NCBI GenBank assembly: GCA_048268485.1
Contig: JBLWVL010000019.1
Location: 1 to 64,000 of the forward strand
Length of the DNA stretch: 64,000 nucleotides
From: Oceanospirillum sp048268485
GTDB taxonomy: Bacteria > Pseudomonadota > Gammaproteobacteria > Pseudomonadales > Halomonadaceae
Direction of reading: 5' to 3'
This document shows positions 33,429-42,427 of the stretch, piece by piece. The position numbers and the translations under genes were made by a program. How positions within the stretch are numbered: position 1 is the stretch's first letter; the number at the start of each line of letters is the position of its first letter. Under the pieces are notes generated by a model. That model saw only the letters and a list, made by a program, of their open reading frames with translations, ran no database searches and had not been told where the DNA came from.

Positions 33429-35726
33429 TTAAACCGCCTTTGAACCGGGCTCGCTCAATGCAAGTGTAGGTTGCAGCAAAGCACTAAGCCCCAGCTCACT
33501 CATGGTTTCAGCCATACTGGCAACAACTTCTTCTGAGGTATTCAATAGCAACACCTGATCCAGCAAGTTTTCAGCATCGGTTTTCCGCAGCTTGCGGATC
33601 GCTGACTTCACTCTGGGCAGGTTGACGGCATTCATCGATAACGCGTCGTATCCCATCGCCATTAACAGCACGGCCCCACGAGGGTCACCGGCTAACTCAC
33701 CACAAAGACTCAAACTACAACGATTACCATGGCACGCACGGGCAATGGTATTCAGAGCATTGAGCACCGCGGGATGGAAACTACTGTACAGATCAGCAAC
33801 CCGGGGATTATTACGGTCTACAGCTAACAAATACTGGGTCAGATCATTGCTGCCCACAGATAAAAAATCTACCAACCGGGCAATTTGAGGCACCTGGTAA
33901 ATAGTACCCGGTACTTCGATCATAACGCCGATATTTGGCCGCTCCAGTTTCAGTCCTTCTTCACAAAGCTCTTTATACGCACGCTCGATCAGCGTAATGG
34001 ACTCTGTAACCTCCCTCAGATTTGAAACCATAGGCAGCATGATATTCAGATTATTCAAGCCCTCACTGGCCCGCAGCATGGCCCGAACCTGAACAAGAAA
34101 AACTTCAGGGTGATCCAGGGTGACACGAACGCCGCGCCAGCCCAGAAAGGGATTCGCTTCATTGATCGGAAAGTAAGGCAGCGCCTTATCACCACCAATA
34201 TCCAATGTGCGCATGGTAACCGGTTGTGGATAAAAGGCCTCCAGCTGTTCACGGTAAACAGCCTGTTGCTCACTTTCTGATGGAAAGCGCTCACTGACCA
34301 TAAAGGGCACTTCAGTACGGAACAAGCCAACCCCTTCTGCACCATGATTCAGGGAGTGAGTGATATCCTGGGCAAGCCCGGTATTCACCATCAGAGGCAT
34401 CTTGAAGCCATCCAGAGTTTCGCTGGGCAAACCCGCCAGATCTTCCAGGCCTTTCTGGAGCTTTTGCTCTGCCCGCATCAGGTTGCCATATTGAATCTGA
34501 AGCTCATCGCTCGGATTATTAAATACAACCCCCTGATAACCATCGACAATCAATAACTGCCCATTAAGCAAGCCCAGGGGCAGATCTACCGTTCCCATCA
34601 CCGCGGGGATACCCATCGCCCGGGCGAGAATAGCTACATGCGAGTTACTGGAACCCTGAACAGAAACCAGGCCAGCCAACTTCTCTTTCGGAATCTCACC
34701 CAGCATGGCAGGAGTCACTTCCTCACTGACTAAAACCGCTTTCTGCGGGTACTCAACCTCATCCTGATCAACCTTCTGCAGGTATGCCAGAACACGCCGG
34801 CCCAAGTCGCGAATATCAGTAGCTCGCTCTTTCAGATAGTCATCCTGAGAGAGTTCAAAAAAACGGGCATGGCGGGTCACAACCTGACACAACGCCCCCT
34901 GCGCCCAGTTTCCCTCACCAATTTTATTGATCACCTCCTGGCCAAGAGCGCTGTCGTCCAGCATGCGCTGATACGCCTCAAACAGCGCCCGCTCTTCCTC
35001 ACTCAGGCGCTGGGCCAGACGACGATTAACTTCATGAATATCATTACGTACCGCAGATAAAGCGCTACGGAACTGTTCAATCTCGAACTCCGGATCCTCT
35101 GGTACTCTATCAGGCACTGTATCCAGGTTCGCCACCGGCAGAATAACCACAGCAGAGCCAATAGCGATACCGGATGTACCGGCTACGCCCTTAAAACAGC
35201 TACCATGGATATTGTTCTGGGCAAGACCAGACAGACTGGAGGAGCCTGTCGCCAATGAATGTGCCAGCAGGCCTGCCAGCTGGGCAGAAACCGTCACCAG
35301 AAAAGCTTCTTCACCTTCATCAAAGCGGCGCTTTTCCTGTTGCTGAACAACGATAACCCCAAGAATGCGACGCTGGTGAATAATCGGCACACCAAGGAAA
35401 CTATGGAATTTTTCCTCACCGGTTTCCGCAAGATACACATAGTTCGGATGCTGGGTCGCATCATCGAGATTAACGGGCTCCTCTCGCTCACCAACATAAC
35501 CAACAAGCCCCTGTCCGGCGCTTAGAGAAACCTGTTTAATGGACTCTTTTTTGAGGCCCATACTGTCCATCAGAACATAACGCTGCTGGTTCTGGTCCAG
35601 CAGATACACCGAACAAACATCCGTTTTCATCGCCCGCCGAACCCTGCGCACAATAATGGAAAGCGTCTCATCCAGTGTTCTGGCTGAGTTCACTTCCTGA
35701 ACAATGCGCTGCAAGGTTTTGAGCAT
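33429..35726 (-). CDS. ptsP: Phosphoenolpyruvate-protein phosphotransferase of the nitrogen PTS (enzyme I-Ntr)
   Basis: Autophosphorylates from PEP and passes phosphate to NPr and EIIA-Ntr, a regulatory system for nitrogen and potassium homeostasis. The 765 residues comprise an N-terminal GAF domain (about 15-155), the EI N-domain, the phospho-histidine region VQGSSNSHVAILARAMGIPA and the PEP-binding TIM barrel with LGWRGVRVTLDHPE and FLSVGSNDLTQYLLAVDRNN. It follows rppH by 14 bases, the widespread rppH-ptsP arrangement. Here it is separated from lgt by the NRDE/Ldt pair, kinase and TSUP genes. Confidence 0.96.
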   Translation of the reverse strand: MLKTLQRIVQEVNSARTLDETLSIIVRRVRRAMKTDVCSVYLLDQNQQRYVLMDSMGLKKESIKQVSLSAGQGLVGYVGEREEPVNLDDATQHPNYVYLAETGEEKFHSFLGVPIIHQRRILGVIVVQQQEKRRFDEGEEAFLVTVSAQLAGLLAHSLATGSSSLSGLAQNNIHGSCFKGVAGTSGIAIGSAVVILPVANLDTVPDRVPEDPEFEIEQFRSALSAVRNDIHEVNRRLAQRLSEEERALFEAYQRMLDDSALGQEVINKIGEGNWAQGALCQVVTRHARFFELSQDDYLKERATDIRDLGRRVLAYLQKVDQDEVEYPQKAVLVSEEVTPAMLGEIPKEKLAGLVSVQGSSNSHVAILARAMGIPAVMGTVDLPLGLLNGQLLIVDGYQGVVFNNPSDELQIQYGNLMRAEQKLQKGLEDLAGLPSETLDGFKMPLMVNTGLAQDITHSLNHGAEGVGLFRTEVPFMVSERFPSESEQQAVYREQLEAFYPQPVTMRTLDIGGDKALPYFPINEANPFLGWRGVRVTLDHPEVFLVQVRAMLRASEGLNNLNIMLPMVSNLREVTESITLIERAYKELCEEGLKLERPNIGVMIEVPGTIYQVPQIARLVDFLSVGSNDLTQYLLAVDRNNPRVADLYSSFHPAVLNALNTIARACHGNRCSLSLCGELAGDPRGAVLLMAMGYDALSMNAVNLPRVKSAIRKLRKTDAENLLDQVLLLNTSEEVVASMAETMSELGLSALLQPTLALSEPGSKAV

Positions 35727-35740
35727 AGTCTCCCCTTTCC

Positions 35741-36277
35741 TTAAATGGGCTTGTCAGACAGGTATTTGTCCTGACGAGTATCAACGGTTAATGGTGTAAA
35801 CAGATTTCTGTTATAACGGTGTGACAGCTCCTTTAACGCTCGGCGATACACTTCCCGCTTAAAAGAAACTACCTGACCAAGTGGATACCAATAACTGACC
35901 CAACGCCAGCCGTCAAATTCCGGCGAGGGTGTATGATCAACACAGATGCTGTTTTCAGCACAGCGAAGCTGCAACAAAAACCACTTTTGTTTTTGACCAA
36001 CGCATAAAGGCTTACTGTGGCGACGGATCATTTTGCGCGGCAACCGATAGCGCAACCACCCTCGGGTACAACCGAGCACATGAACATCATCAGCGTTTAA
36101 GCCAATCTCTTCTTTTAACTCTCGATATAGGGCCTGCTCAGGTGTCTCATGTTCTTTGATCCCACCTTGCGGAAACTGCCATGCGTCTTGACCCACACGG
36201 CGTGCCCACAGCAGCTGCCCATATTGGTTCGTCAAGATTATACCGACATTGGGCCGGTAACCATCAGCATCAATCAC
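35741..36277 (-). CDS. rppH: RNA pyrophosphohydrolase
   Basis: Removes pyrophosphate from 5'-triphosphate mRNA, initiating RNase E decay. The GTG at 36275-36277 is chosen as start: it lies five bases after AAGGTGA and yields MIDADGYRPNVGI, matching E. coli RppH; the alternative GTG three codons earlier overlaps that ribosome site. The Nudix box is GGIKEHETPEQALYRELKEE followed by IGL (about residues 37-59). Other family stretches are WARRVGQDAWQFPQ and EFDGWRWVSYWYPLGQVVSF. The product is 178 residues and is upstream of ptsP in one unit. Confidence 0.95.
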   Translation of the reverse strand: MIDADGYRPNVGIILTNQYGQLLWARRVGQDAWQFPQGGIKEHETPEQALYRELKEEIGLNADDVHVLGCTRGWLRYRLPRKMIRRHSKPLCVGQKQKWFLLQLRCAENSICVDHTPSPEFDGWRWVSYWYPLGQVVSFKREVYRRALKELSHRYNRNLFTPLTVDTRQDKYLSDKPI

Positions 36278-36483
36278 GCAGATCACCTTATATTTATATT
36301 GAGGCTATTGTTTCACAAAGCACCTGAGTTCTTCAATCAGACAACAGCCCCATTGCTTTAGCAAATCAATCCTGTCAGAACAATCCTTTACAAGCTTCCG
36401 GGCTCTGGGATAATTGGTACCTTCAAAGGCTTTACCTCATATTTTAACCTGACACCCGCCCTATGCTGACTGGAGAACAAAAC

Positions 36484-37137
36484 GTGAATCTGGCTATTTT
36501 TGACCTGGACAACACCCTTATCGCCGGTGACAGTGATCATGCCTGGGGAGAGTTTCTGACAGAAAAAGGCATTGTTGATGCCAGGCTCTATAAAGAGGCC
36601 AACGACCGGTTCTACGAGCAATACCAGAACGGCACCATGGATATCATGGAATATCTTAATTTCTCACTGGCCCCCTTGGCAGAGCATAAGCCAGAACAAC
36701 TGCATCAGTGGCATAACCAGTTTATGCAGGAGAAGATTGAGCCGATTCTGTTGGATAAAGCCTTCGCCAAACTGGACTGGCACCGTGAACAGGGTGACTA
36801 CATTCTGATCATCACTGCCACCAACCGCTTTATCACTGAGCCCATTGCAGAGCGCTTGGGAGTACACGAACTGATTGCCATTGAGCCTGAACAGATCAAT
36901 GGCCGTTACACCGGTAAAGTAGCCGGAGTTCCCAGCTTTAAAGAAGGTAAAGTCGTCCGCCTGAACAGCTGGCTGAAAGACAAAGACTTTGATCTGACCG
37001 AAACCTGGTTTTACAGCGACTCTCACAACGACTTACCGCTACTACGCTTAGTCGGTAAGCCGGTAGCAATTGACCCTGATGAGAGCCTGCTAGCAGAAGC
37101 CCGGCAAAACGGCTGGCCGGTTGAGTCTTTCCGCTAA
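36484..37137 (+). CDS. HAD-superfamily IB hydrolase (SerB-like phosphatase)
   Basis: A 217-residue cytosolic phosphatase. Motif I is FDLDNTLIAGDSDHAW with the nucleophile Asp; the second motif is IITATNRFITEPIA; the fourth is FYSDSHNDLPLL. This is the HAD-IB pattern shared by SerB, and close relatives have been reported as histidinol-phosphatase or phosphoserine-type enzymes. The GTG at 36484 is preferred to ATG 36463 because GGAG lies nine bases upstream and the product then begins directly at the first beta strand (MNLAIFDLDNTL). The gene is divergent from rppH and followed by a stem-loop. The substrate is not determined. Confidence 0.88.
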   Translation: MNLAIFDLDNTLIAGDSDHAWGEFLTEKGIVDARLYKEANDRFYEQYQNGTMDIMEYLNFSLAPLAEHKPEQLHQWHNQFMQEKIEPILLDKAFAKLDWHREQGDYILIITATNRFITEPIAERLGVHELIAIEPEQINGRYTGKVAGVPSFKEGKVVRLNSWLKDKDFDLTETWFYSDSHNDLPLLRLVGKPVAIDPDESLLAEARQNGWPVESFR

Positions 37138-37159
37138 GACATCACACTGCTTCCAGAAA

Positions 37160-37188
37160 AGGACGTACCGGCATCACAGGTACGTCCT
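37160..37188 (+). terminator. Stem-loop after the HAD phosphatase gene
   Basis: AGGACGTACC and GGTACGTCCT form a perfect 10-bp stem with a nine-base loop, 23 bases after the stop. The T-run is poor (ATCATCTAA follows), so termination is probable but less certain. Confidence 0.6.
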
Positions 37189-37297
37189 ATCATCTAACGC
37201 TTTTAAAGCCCTTCCCTTTAAAAATCAGAACGTTGGCAATGTTGCTACGATGGCCTATCAAGCCATTAGTCCGACTCCGAATAGGATCCTCCAAACG

Positions 37298-37325
37298 AAA
37301 AAAAACCTGCCGCAAAGGGCAGGTT
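37298..37325 (-). terminator. Terminator of gcdH
   Basis: AACCTGCC/GGCAGGTT with a six-base loop is followed on the minus strand by a run of T residues (37298-37303). It lies about 110 bases after the gcdH stop. The stretch 37326-37437 between them shows no gene. Confidence 0.75.
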
Positions 37326-37437
37326 AAAAGTACGGTTAGTCTAGCAAGCTAAGGGCGATGACGACGACCGAACACCGCCCGGATCTCTAACCGTAAGACA
37401 CAGAGTGTGCTTCACACAGGAGTTGGGTGCGACTGAA

Positions 37438-38616
37438 TTAGCCAAACGCCTGAATACCCGTCTGGGCGCGTCCCAGAATCAGGGCGTGAATATCGTGAGT
37501 CCCTTCGTAGGTGTTCACTGCTTCCAGGTTCATCGCGTGGCGGATCACGTGGAATTCATCAGAGATACCGTTACCACCGTGCATATCACGGGCAACACGA
37601 GCGATATCCAGAGACTTACCGCAGGAATTACGCTTAATCAGAGAGATCAGCTCAACCGGGCAGTTACCCTCATCCATCAGACGGCCCGCCTGCAGGCAGC
37701 CCTGCAGACCCAGGGTGATTTCAGTCTGCATATCCGCCAGCTTTTTCTGTACCAACTGAGTTGCCGCCAAGGGGCGATTAAACTGGATACGATCCAGCGA
37801 GTACTGACGTGCTGCATGCCAGCAGAATTCCGCCGCACCCAAAGCACCCCAGGCGATACCGTAACGGGCTTTGTTCAGACAACCGAACGGGCCTTTCAGA
37901 CCTTTTACGTTTGGCAACAGGTTCTCTTCCGGTACAAAGACATTGTCCATAACGATTTCGCCGGTAATCGATGCGCGCAAGGAGAACTTACCCTCAATTT
38001 TAGGCGTGGTCAGGCCCTCCATACCACGCTCAAGGACAAAGCCGTGAATCTCACCATCCAGCTTCGCCCATACCACCATCACATCAGCGATTGGCGAGTT
38101 CGTGATCCACATTTTTGCGCCAGTCACACGGAAACCACCATCAACACGCTCGGCGCGGGTTTTCATTCCGCCCGGATCAGAACCCACATCCGGCTCGGTC
38201 AGACCAAAACAACCCACCCATTCACCAGTGGCCAGTTTTGGTAGATACTTCTCACGCTGCTCTTCAGAGCCATAAGCGTAAATCGGGTGCATCACCAGAG
38301 AAGACTGCACACTCATCGCAGAGCGGTAACCGCTGTCTACGCGCTCTACTTCACGCGCCGCAAGGCCGTAACAAACGTGATTGACTTCCGCACAACCATA
38401 TTTTTCCGGCAGAGTGCTGCCCAGAAGACCCATTTCACCCATCTCGTTCATAATTTCACGATGGAAGATCTCATTACGGTTTGCTTCAAGCACCCGTGGC
38501 TGAAGCTTGTTCTGGCAGTATTCACGGGCCATATCACGCACCATGCGCTCTTCTTCCGTAAGTTGCTGATCCAGATTAAACGGGTCTTCCCAATTAAATG
38601 CGGCGCGTTGGCTCAT
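37438..38616 (-). CDS. gcdH: Glutaryl-CoA dehydrogenase
   Basis: Oxidises and decarboxylates glutaryl-CoA to crotonyl-CoA, with FAD, in lysine and glutarate degradation. The 392-residue acyl-CoA dehydrogenase-fold protein has GCFGLTEPDVGSDPGGMKTR (FAD and substrate loop), FNRPLAATQLVQKKLADMQT and the catalytic glutamate in NTYEGTHDIHALILGRAQTG, the arrangement specific to GCDH rather than general acyl-CoA dehydrogenases. In Pseudomonas gcdH adjoins gcdG and a LysR gene; here those lie about 14 kb away, and the promoters share a TACAATATAT box. An adenine/thymine-rich upstream region holds that box at 38717-38736. Confidence 0.96.
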   Translation of the reverse strand: MSQRAAFNWEDPFNLDQQLTEEERMVRDMAREYCQNKLQPRVLEANRNEIFHREIMNEMGEMGLLGSTLPEKYGCAEVNHVCYGLAAREVERVDSGYRSAMSVQSSLVMHPIYAYGSEEQREKYLPKLATGEWVGCFGLTEPDVGSDPGGMKTRAERVDGGFRVTGAKMWITNSPIADVMVVWAKLDGEIHGFVLERGMEGLTTPKIEGKFSLRASITGEIVMDNVFVPEENLLPNVKGLKGPFGCLNKARYGIAWGALGAAEFCWHAARQYSLDRIQFNRPLAATQLVQKKLADMQTEITLGLQGCLQAGRLMDEGNCPVELISLIKRNSCGKSLDIARVARDMHGGNGISDEFHVIRHAMNLEAVNTYEGTHDIHALILGRAQTGIQAFG

Positions 38617-38933
38617 GTTAGTAACCTCTGTCTTTCTTTGGCTTTTAGAATTATTCGTTTACGAGATTTGATAGAGAGATCTGATATGACGACGTTAGCG
38701 AGGGAAGGACGATAAGTACAATATATGAATTATATATTTTCTATAACGAAGGATTATCAGAGTGACGCACAGGTCACAGACAGTCCGCTTAAGAGTTCGC
38801 AGAGCTCTGACGTTTCGGCTGAGGTTGCCTGCACCAGGATTGATTCAGAAGCATTTTACGCAGAACGGGTTATTCAGACCGACAATCTGAAAAAGGTCAA
38901 CAAAAGATAAACGTATACTCCCTTGTCAGCCCC
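38617..38933. other. Region upstream of gcdH
   Basis: About 317 bases between the gcdH start and the EF-hand gene stop. It contains the candidate GcdR box at 38717-38736 and AT-rich promoter-like sequence. A 61-codon frame at 38725-38910 begins inside that AT-rich box without a ribosome site; its product is polar and unrecognised, so I do not call it, although a small protein cannot be excluded. Confidence 0.4.
38717..38736. promoter_or_regulatory. Candidate GcdR operator at gcdH
   Basis: TACAATATATGAATTATATA agrees at 14 of 20 positions, including the first 10, with the sequence at 53226-53245 between gcdG and its LysR regulator. Both are AT-rich LysR-style partial dyads. It lies about 100 bases upstream of gcdH. 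A chance match of AT-rich DNA is possible. Confidence 0.35.
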
Positions 38934-39476
38934 TTAAGGAAACAGTCGTCTTGTCGGCTGCTCTGGTGTTAACTGAAACTTGTGACGCAGATTCTCAGCC
39001 TTATGTGAGGCTGTAATATTCAGCACCTGGCCAGTCTCTCCCTCACCGTAAATACCCACATGAAAGCTCAGTGGTGGATGAACCGCGCCCAGTGTAAAGC
39101 GTCCCATCACAATCACTTCGGAAATCTGATTATGGTGATGGCCGTTGTGATCATGGGCCTTCTCAGCTGAAAGTAAGACATCCTCAAGGAGAAGCGCTCG
39201 ACTTTTATCCCGGAGCGATACATGTTGCTTAACGGTTTTGATGACAGCGGCCTGGTGGCGATTAAACTCTGTCAGATCAATTTCACCATCAGCATTATCA
39301 TCGATACCTTCAAATGCCGACAGAGGTAATGACAACACCATAAATACGTTGTTATTTACGATATTCAAAGTACCGTGCCCCGCCACCATCAGGTGAGCTG
39401 CAGCAGGAGCAGAAAGAGCCAATACGACAACAATAGCGGAGACAAAAACTGACAGACCAGCCGTTAACTTTTTCAT
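38934..39476 (-). CDS. Secreted EF-hand-containing protein of unknown function
   Basis: A 180-residue exported protein. The start at 39476 is preferred because GGGA lies nine bases upstream and the product begins with a standard signal peptide, MKKLTAGLSVFVSAIVVVLA then SAPAAAH; two earlier in-frame ATG codons are possible. The mature protein has one EF-hand loop, DDNADGEIDLTEF (about residues 57-69), and a His-rich patch AHDHNGHHHNQ that may bind metal. The rest is beta-rich and unrecognised. It begins just after the YHYH lipoprotein gene, so both are probably co-expressed cell-surface or periplasmic metal-binding proteins. Confidence 0.8.
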   Translation of the reverse strand: MKKLTAGLSVFVSAIVVVLALSAPAAAHLMVAGHGTLNIVNNNVFMVLSLPLSAFEGIDDNADGEIDLTEFNRHQAAVIKTVKQHVSLRDKSRALLLEDVLLSAEKAHDHNGHHHNQISEVIVMGRFTLGAVHPPLSFHVGIYGEGETGQVLNITASHKAENLRHKFQLTPEQPTRRLFP

Positions 39477-39500
39477 ACTAAGCATTCCCAAAAGCATGCA

Positions 39501-40520
39501 TTAGAAAGATGGAGGAGGTAATAATTCCCCTGAGACCGTTACCTCTCCTTTTACGCAGCGCTGGAAGTAAGGATAGGTATCAGTGGCATAGTAATGGTAG
39601 ATACCATCCGGAAATTCAGGTGTAACGCCGACGCGACCATTGCACTCATCCAGATCACCGGAGCCTGCAACATATTCCCAATCCTGCTGAAAAGTACCAA
39701 GAGGATAAGTATCGGTTGACGGCCTTGAAGCACTGACAGGACTAACCAGTTGATAGCTACCCGTCACAACCTTCAATTCAGAGCTGGCATCATCAGCCAC
39801 GCTATATCCGTACCTGGCATAGATGGGAAAGCCGTCAGCGGCCCAGCCGATAAGAGTCATAGTGGAGCTATTACCACCGCGCTTGGCAATAAAGCCTTCT
39901 GGCATACCATGGTAGTGGTAGGCACCATCCGGTTGAACATGAGCGTTATTCTCGTCGGTCCCAAAGTCGAAACTGGTCTGCCCCAGAGCTTCTATGTTCC
40001 AGTTACCGGAGTTATCAATCAGACTGCAGGAGGAACCGGAATCATCGCAACTACCTGCAGTGCTGGCATCAATTTTTACACCATTTAGCACATAGCCTGT
40101 TGCCCCACGAGGGCCACCCAGCTCTGTTGGTGTAGAGGTTTCTGACGGCTGGAGTGTATAGCTGGCTGAAACAACCTGCTCAGAAATAACATTGGGGTTA
40201 TTCGGGTTTGGAAAAGTGCCCACTTCGTGGTCTGGTATGCCGTTAGCCGTCAACTCCCGTGTAGTATCGGTACAGGTCCAGGTGGAGGTACTGGTATACG
40301 TCAGCGAAGGTTGGCTGTTATAGGTAATATCACTGTAATCACACAGAACACCGGCTGTGGAGCCTGAGGGCGTACCGGTATCAACGTCACCGGTGGCAGG
40401 CTCATCGCCTGTGTCACTGTCATTGGAGCTACCGCCACCACATGCGGCCAGGAACAACAAAAGAATACAGACACCTGTTTTCTGGGATAACTTATTACCT
40501 AAAAATGATTGGATCATCAT
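39501..40520 (-). CDS. YHYH-domain lipoprotein
   Basis: A 339-residue lipoprotein. The signal peptide ends in the lipobox LAAC (about 24-27: LLLFLAACGGGSSNDSD), followed by a Gly/Ser/Asp/Thr-rich linker. The C-terminal domain carries the YHYH signature (GAYHYHGMPEGFIAKRGGNS), LIGWAADGFPIYARYGY and a second motif DGIYHYYATDTYPYFQRCVK, all typical of the YHYH family. Conserved cysteines suggest disulfides. Its function is not established; relatives are often near metal or redox genes. It is the first gene of the two-gene unit with the EF-hand protein. Confidence 0.9.
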   Translation of the reverse strand: MMIQSFLGNKLSQKTGVCILLLFLAACGGGSSNDSDTGDEPATGDVDTGTPSGSTAGVLCDYSDITYNSQPSLTYTSTSTWTCTDTTRELTANGIPDHEVGTFPNPNNPNVISEQVVSASYTLQPSETSTPTELGGPRGATGYVLNGVKIDASTAGSCDDSGSSCSLIDNSGNWNIEALGQTSFDFGTDENNAHVQPDGAYHYHGMPEGFIAKRGGNSSTMTLIGWAADGFPIYARYGYSVADDASSELKVVTGSYQLVSPVSASRPSTDTYPLGTFQQDWEYVAGSGDLDECNGRVGVTPEFPDGIYHYYATDTYPYFQRCVKGEVTVSGELLPPPSF

Positions 40521-40826
40521 CTGGCCTGCCAGTTATTGTTGATTTTAAACGCAATTATCACCGGCCCAGTCGGTACAGCACTGTATCCATTTCAACTACT
40601 GGAACCTGACTCAATATGACCGTAATGCGGGGCTTACTATAGAATCTAGAATCACCGGAAACGGCATAATATTCTTAAGGTTATATCATTAACCCAGCAA
40701 GATCAGAAGCGGCTTAATCTATCTTTACAACCAGCCAGATATACTTGCAGCAAGGCATTCACCATAAATAAAAACCACCTACCCAAGTGCTTGTGAACTA
40801 AGATCTTCTGCCGTGACTTCTTATTA
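40521..40826. other. Intergenic region between azlD and the YHYH gene
   Basis: About 305 bases downstream of azlD and upstream of the YHYH lipoprotein gene. The sequence is AT-rich with no protein-like frame and no strong stem-loop. It must contain the promoter of the YHYH unit; none could be singled out. Confidence 0.4.
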
Positions 40827-41162
40827 TTAATGCCACAGCATGATCATTCCAAATGTAGCAACACCACATAAAACAGGTAGCCCCATGGATCGGGTGCGCG
40901 CCCAAACAGCAAAAGTAGCGAGAGTTCCAGCCGCCGTTGCCAACCAGGATACGGTATCAAGATGGGCAGGAGCTAAAGATGTACCAAACATTGCGGCGAT
41001 CATCATTGGGCCCAGTATTGTGATCCAGGATGGCATAGCGTTAATACCTCCCTCCAACTGCTTCTTCATCAAAGCACCCTTCATCCAGAGATATGGCAAA
41101 AGGCGAAGCAGATAGGTACCCAGCGCCATACTGATAAGTGCCAACCACATAGAGGTTTCCAT
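40827..41162 (-). CDS. azlD: AzlD-family small subunit of branched-chain amino-acid exporter
   Basis: A 111-residue inner-membrane protein with four predicted helices (MWLALISMALGTYLLRLLPY, AGTLATFAVWARTRSMGLPV) characteristic of AzlD/BrnE, the small partner of AzlC/BrnF. Together they export branched-chain amino acids or analogues. It follows azlC with a two-base gap and ends the XRE-azlC-azlD unit. Confidence 0.92.
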   Translation of the reverse strand: METSMWLALISMALGTYLLRLLPYLWMKGALMKKQLEGGINAMPSWITILGPMMIAAMFGTSLAPAHLDTVSWLATAAGTLATFAVWARTRSMGLPVLCGVATFGMIMLWH

Positions 41163-41164
41163 GC

Positions 41165-41887
41165 TTAATGCTCTCCCAAAAAGCGTTGGTTTTTCAGCGC
41201 GTAAAATAAAATCGCACCACTAATCGCAGCTAACGGAATAGCCATATTCGGATACCCTGTAATTTTCAAAACTAAAGCGGTAACCGCAGACAAGGTGATG
41301 GTGGCTGACCACAACAAGCTTGTGCAGCGGGGAACAATTAAAACCAGAAACAAAGCAGGAAGTGCAAAAGGCAATACCTCACTAATTAATGGCCAGCGCT
41401 GAGTCAACTCTCCACCGGCAATGGCACCGAGCGCAGTACCGCCAATCCAGCTGAACCAGGCCAGAGCTGCTGCTCCGGTATACCAGCCCAGCCGTTCCTT
41501 TTCCGCTAGCTGCGGCAAACGGGCATGAGCCAGAGCAAAAATCTGATCCGTCAAACCATGCATTAACGGAATCCACCTTTTGTCATCATTTAAGTAAGGC
41601 GCGAGATTCGGGCCATAGACAATATGGCGAGCGTTAATCAGTAATGTCATGATAACAACCAGCCACATGGGGGCTCCGGAAGCAGCCATGGCAACAAAGA
41701 GAAACTGAGATGCACCTGCATAGATAAAAGTGGAGATCAGGACCGTCTCCGGCACGCTAAAACCAGACTGAATCGAAATAAGACCAAACGAGATCGCCAC
41801 AGGGATGTAACCACCCAGTAGCGGAATCGCGTCTTTTACGCCTTGCAGCCAAGGTGCCCCTGCTAATTGACGAGTCAGACTACTCAT
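41165..41887 (-). CDS. azlC: AzlC-family large subunit of branched-chain amino-acid exporter
   Basis: A 240-residue inner-membrane permease with the AzlC/BrnF pattern: GVKDAIPLLGGYIPVAISFG near the N-terminus, TFIYAGASQFLFVAM and NARHIVYGPNLAPYL in the middle, about seven helices in all. It overlaps the XRE-cupin regulator gene by four bases and precedes azlD. A role in exporting excess branched-chain amino acids or toxic analogues fits the family. Regulation by the cupin regulator is likely from the gene order. Confidence 0.93.
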   Translation of the reverse strand: MSSLTRQLAGAPWLQGVKDAIPLLGGYIPVAISFGLISIQSGFSVPETVLISTFIYAGASQFLFVAMAASGAPMWLVVIMTLLINARHIVYGPNLAPYLNDDKRWIPLMHGLTDQIFALAHARLPQLAEKERLGWYTGAAALAWFSWIGGTALGAIAGGELTQRWPLISEVLPFALPALFLVLIVPRCTSLLWSATITLSAVTALVLKITGYPNMAIPLAAISGAILFYALKNQRFLGEH

Positions 41888-42420
41888 ACGGGAACATCCT
41901 GTTTGGAATAGGTAATCACCATCATTAAGGTTGCCCAGGTATCGCCAGTTTGATAGTGGTGCGGGACGTCTGCAGGGAACGTATAAGCTTTGCCAATCTC
42001 CAGATCACGCAGATCATTGCTTTCACCCGCCAGCAGTTTGCCACTGACTAACGTCAGGGTTTCTGTTGTACCGGCAAGGTGTGGCTCAGATTGCTTAACC
42101 GTATTGGGCGCACAAGACATCCAATAGACATCAACACGCGGATTGTCGCCGCCTTGATCTATTAAGCGTACCTGTACACCGTTTTCTCCAAACAGAGGCT
42201 CCTCACTGGCTACCAAGTCACCAAAGGGCACGTCGAGCTGGATCGCCAGGCGCCAAATAGTTTCGAATGTTGGATTCCCATTACCTTGCTCTATTCGGGA
42301 CAAGTTGGACTTCGCAAGTCCTGCATTTTGCGCAAGCTGAGACAGCGATAGCTCTTTGGCTAGACGCAGTTTCTGGATATTTCTCCCCAGCGAGCTAAGA
42401 ACGGGTCTGTTCATAAACAC
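41884..42420 (-). CDS. XRE-family regulator with cupin sensor domain
   Basis: A 178-residue transcription factor. The N-terminal helix-turn-helix (about 10-65) reads LRLAKELSLSQLAQNAGLAKSNLSRIEQ in two adjoining helices, and a cupin domain follows (about 100-175; EPHLAGTTETLTLVSGKLLAG, YTFPADVPHHYQTGDTWATL). This architecture is that of ligand-sensing repressors of amino-acid exporters. The gene starts seven bases after a perfect 34-bp palindrome and is translationally coupled to azlC, so it very likely represses its own operon and responds to an amino acid bound in the cupin. Confidence 0.93.
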   Translation of the reverse strand: MFMNRPVLSSLGRNIQKLRLAKELSLSQLAQNAGLAKSNLSRIEQGNGNPTFETIWRLAIQLDVPFGDLVASEEPLFGENGVQVRLIDQGGDNPRVDVYWMSCAPNTVKQSEPHLAGTTETLTLVSGKLLAGESNDLRDLEIGKAYTFPADVPHHYQTGDTWATLMMVITYSKQDVPV

Positions 42421-42427
42421 CTCGATT

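Noticed and set aside
37240..37300. Possible tRNA-like segment (contains AGTCCGACTCC)
   Set aside because: No acceptor stem or cloverleaf could be folded, and no matching 5' half was found.
38725..38910. 61-codon plus-strand frame upstream of gcdH
   Set aside because: It begins inside an AT-rich promoter-like box with no ribosome site; the product has no recognisable features. Kept only as a remark in the intergenic entry.
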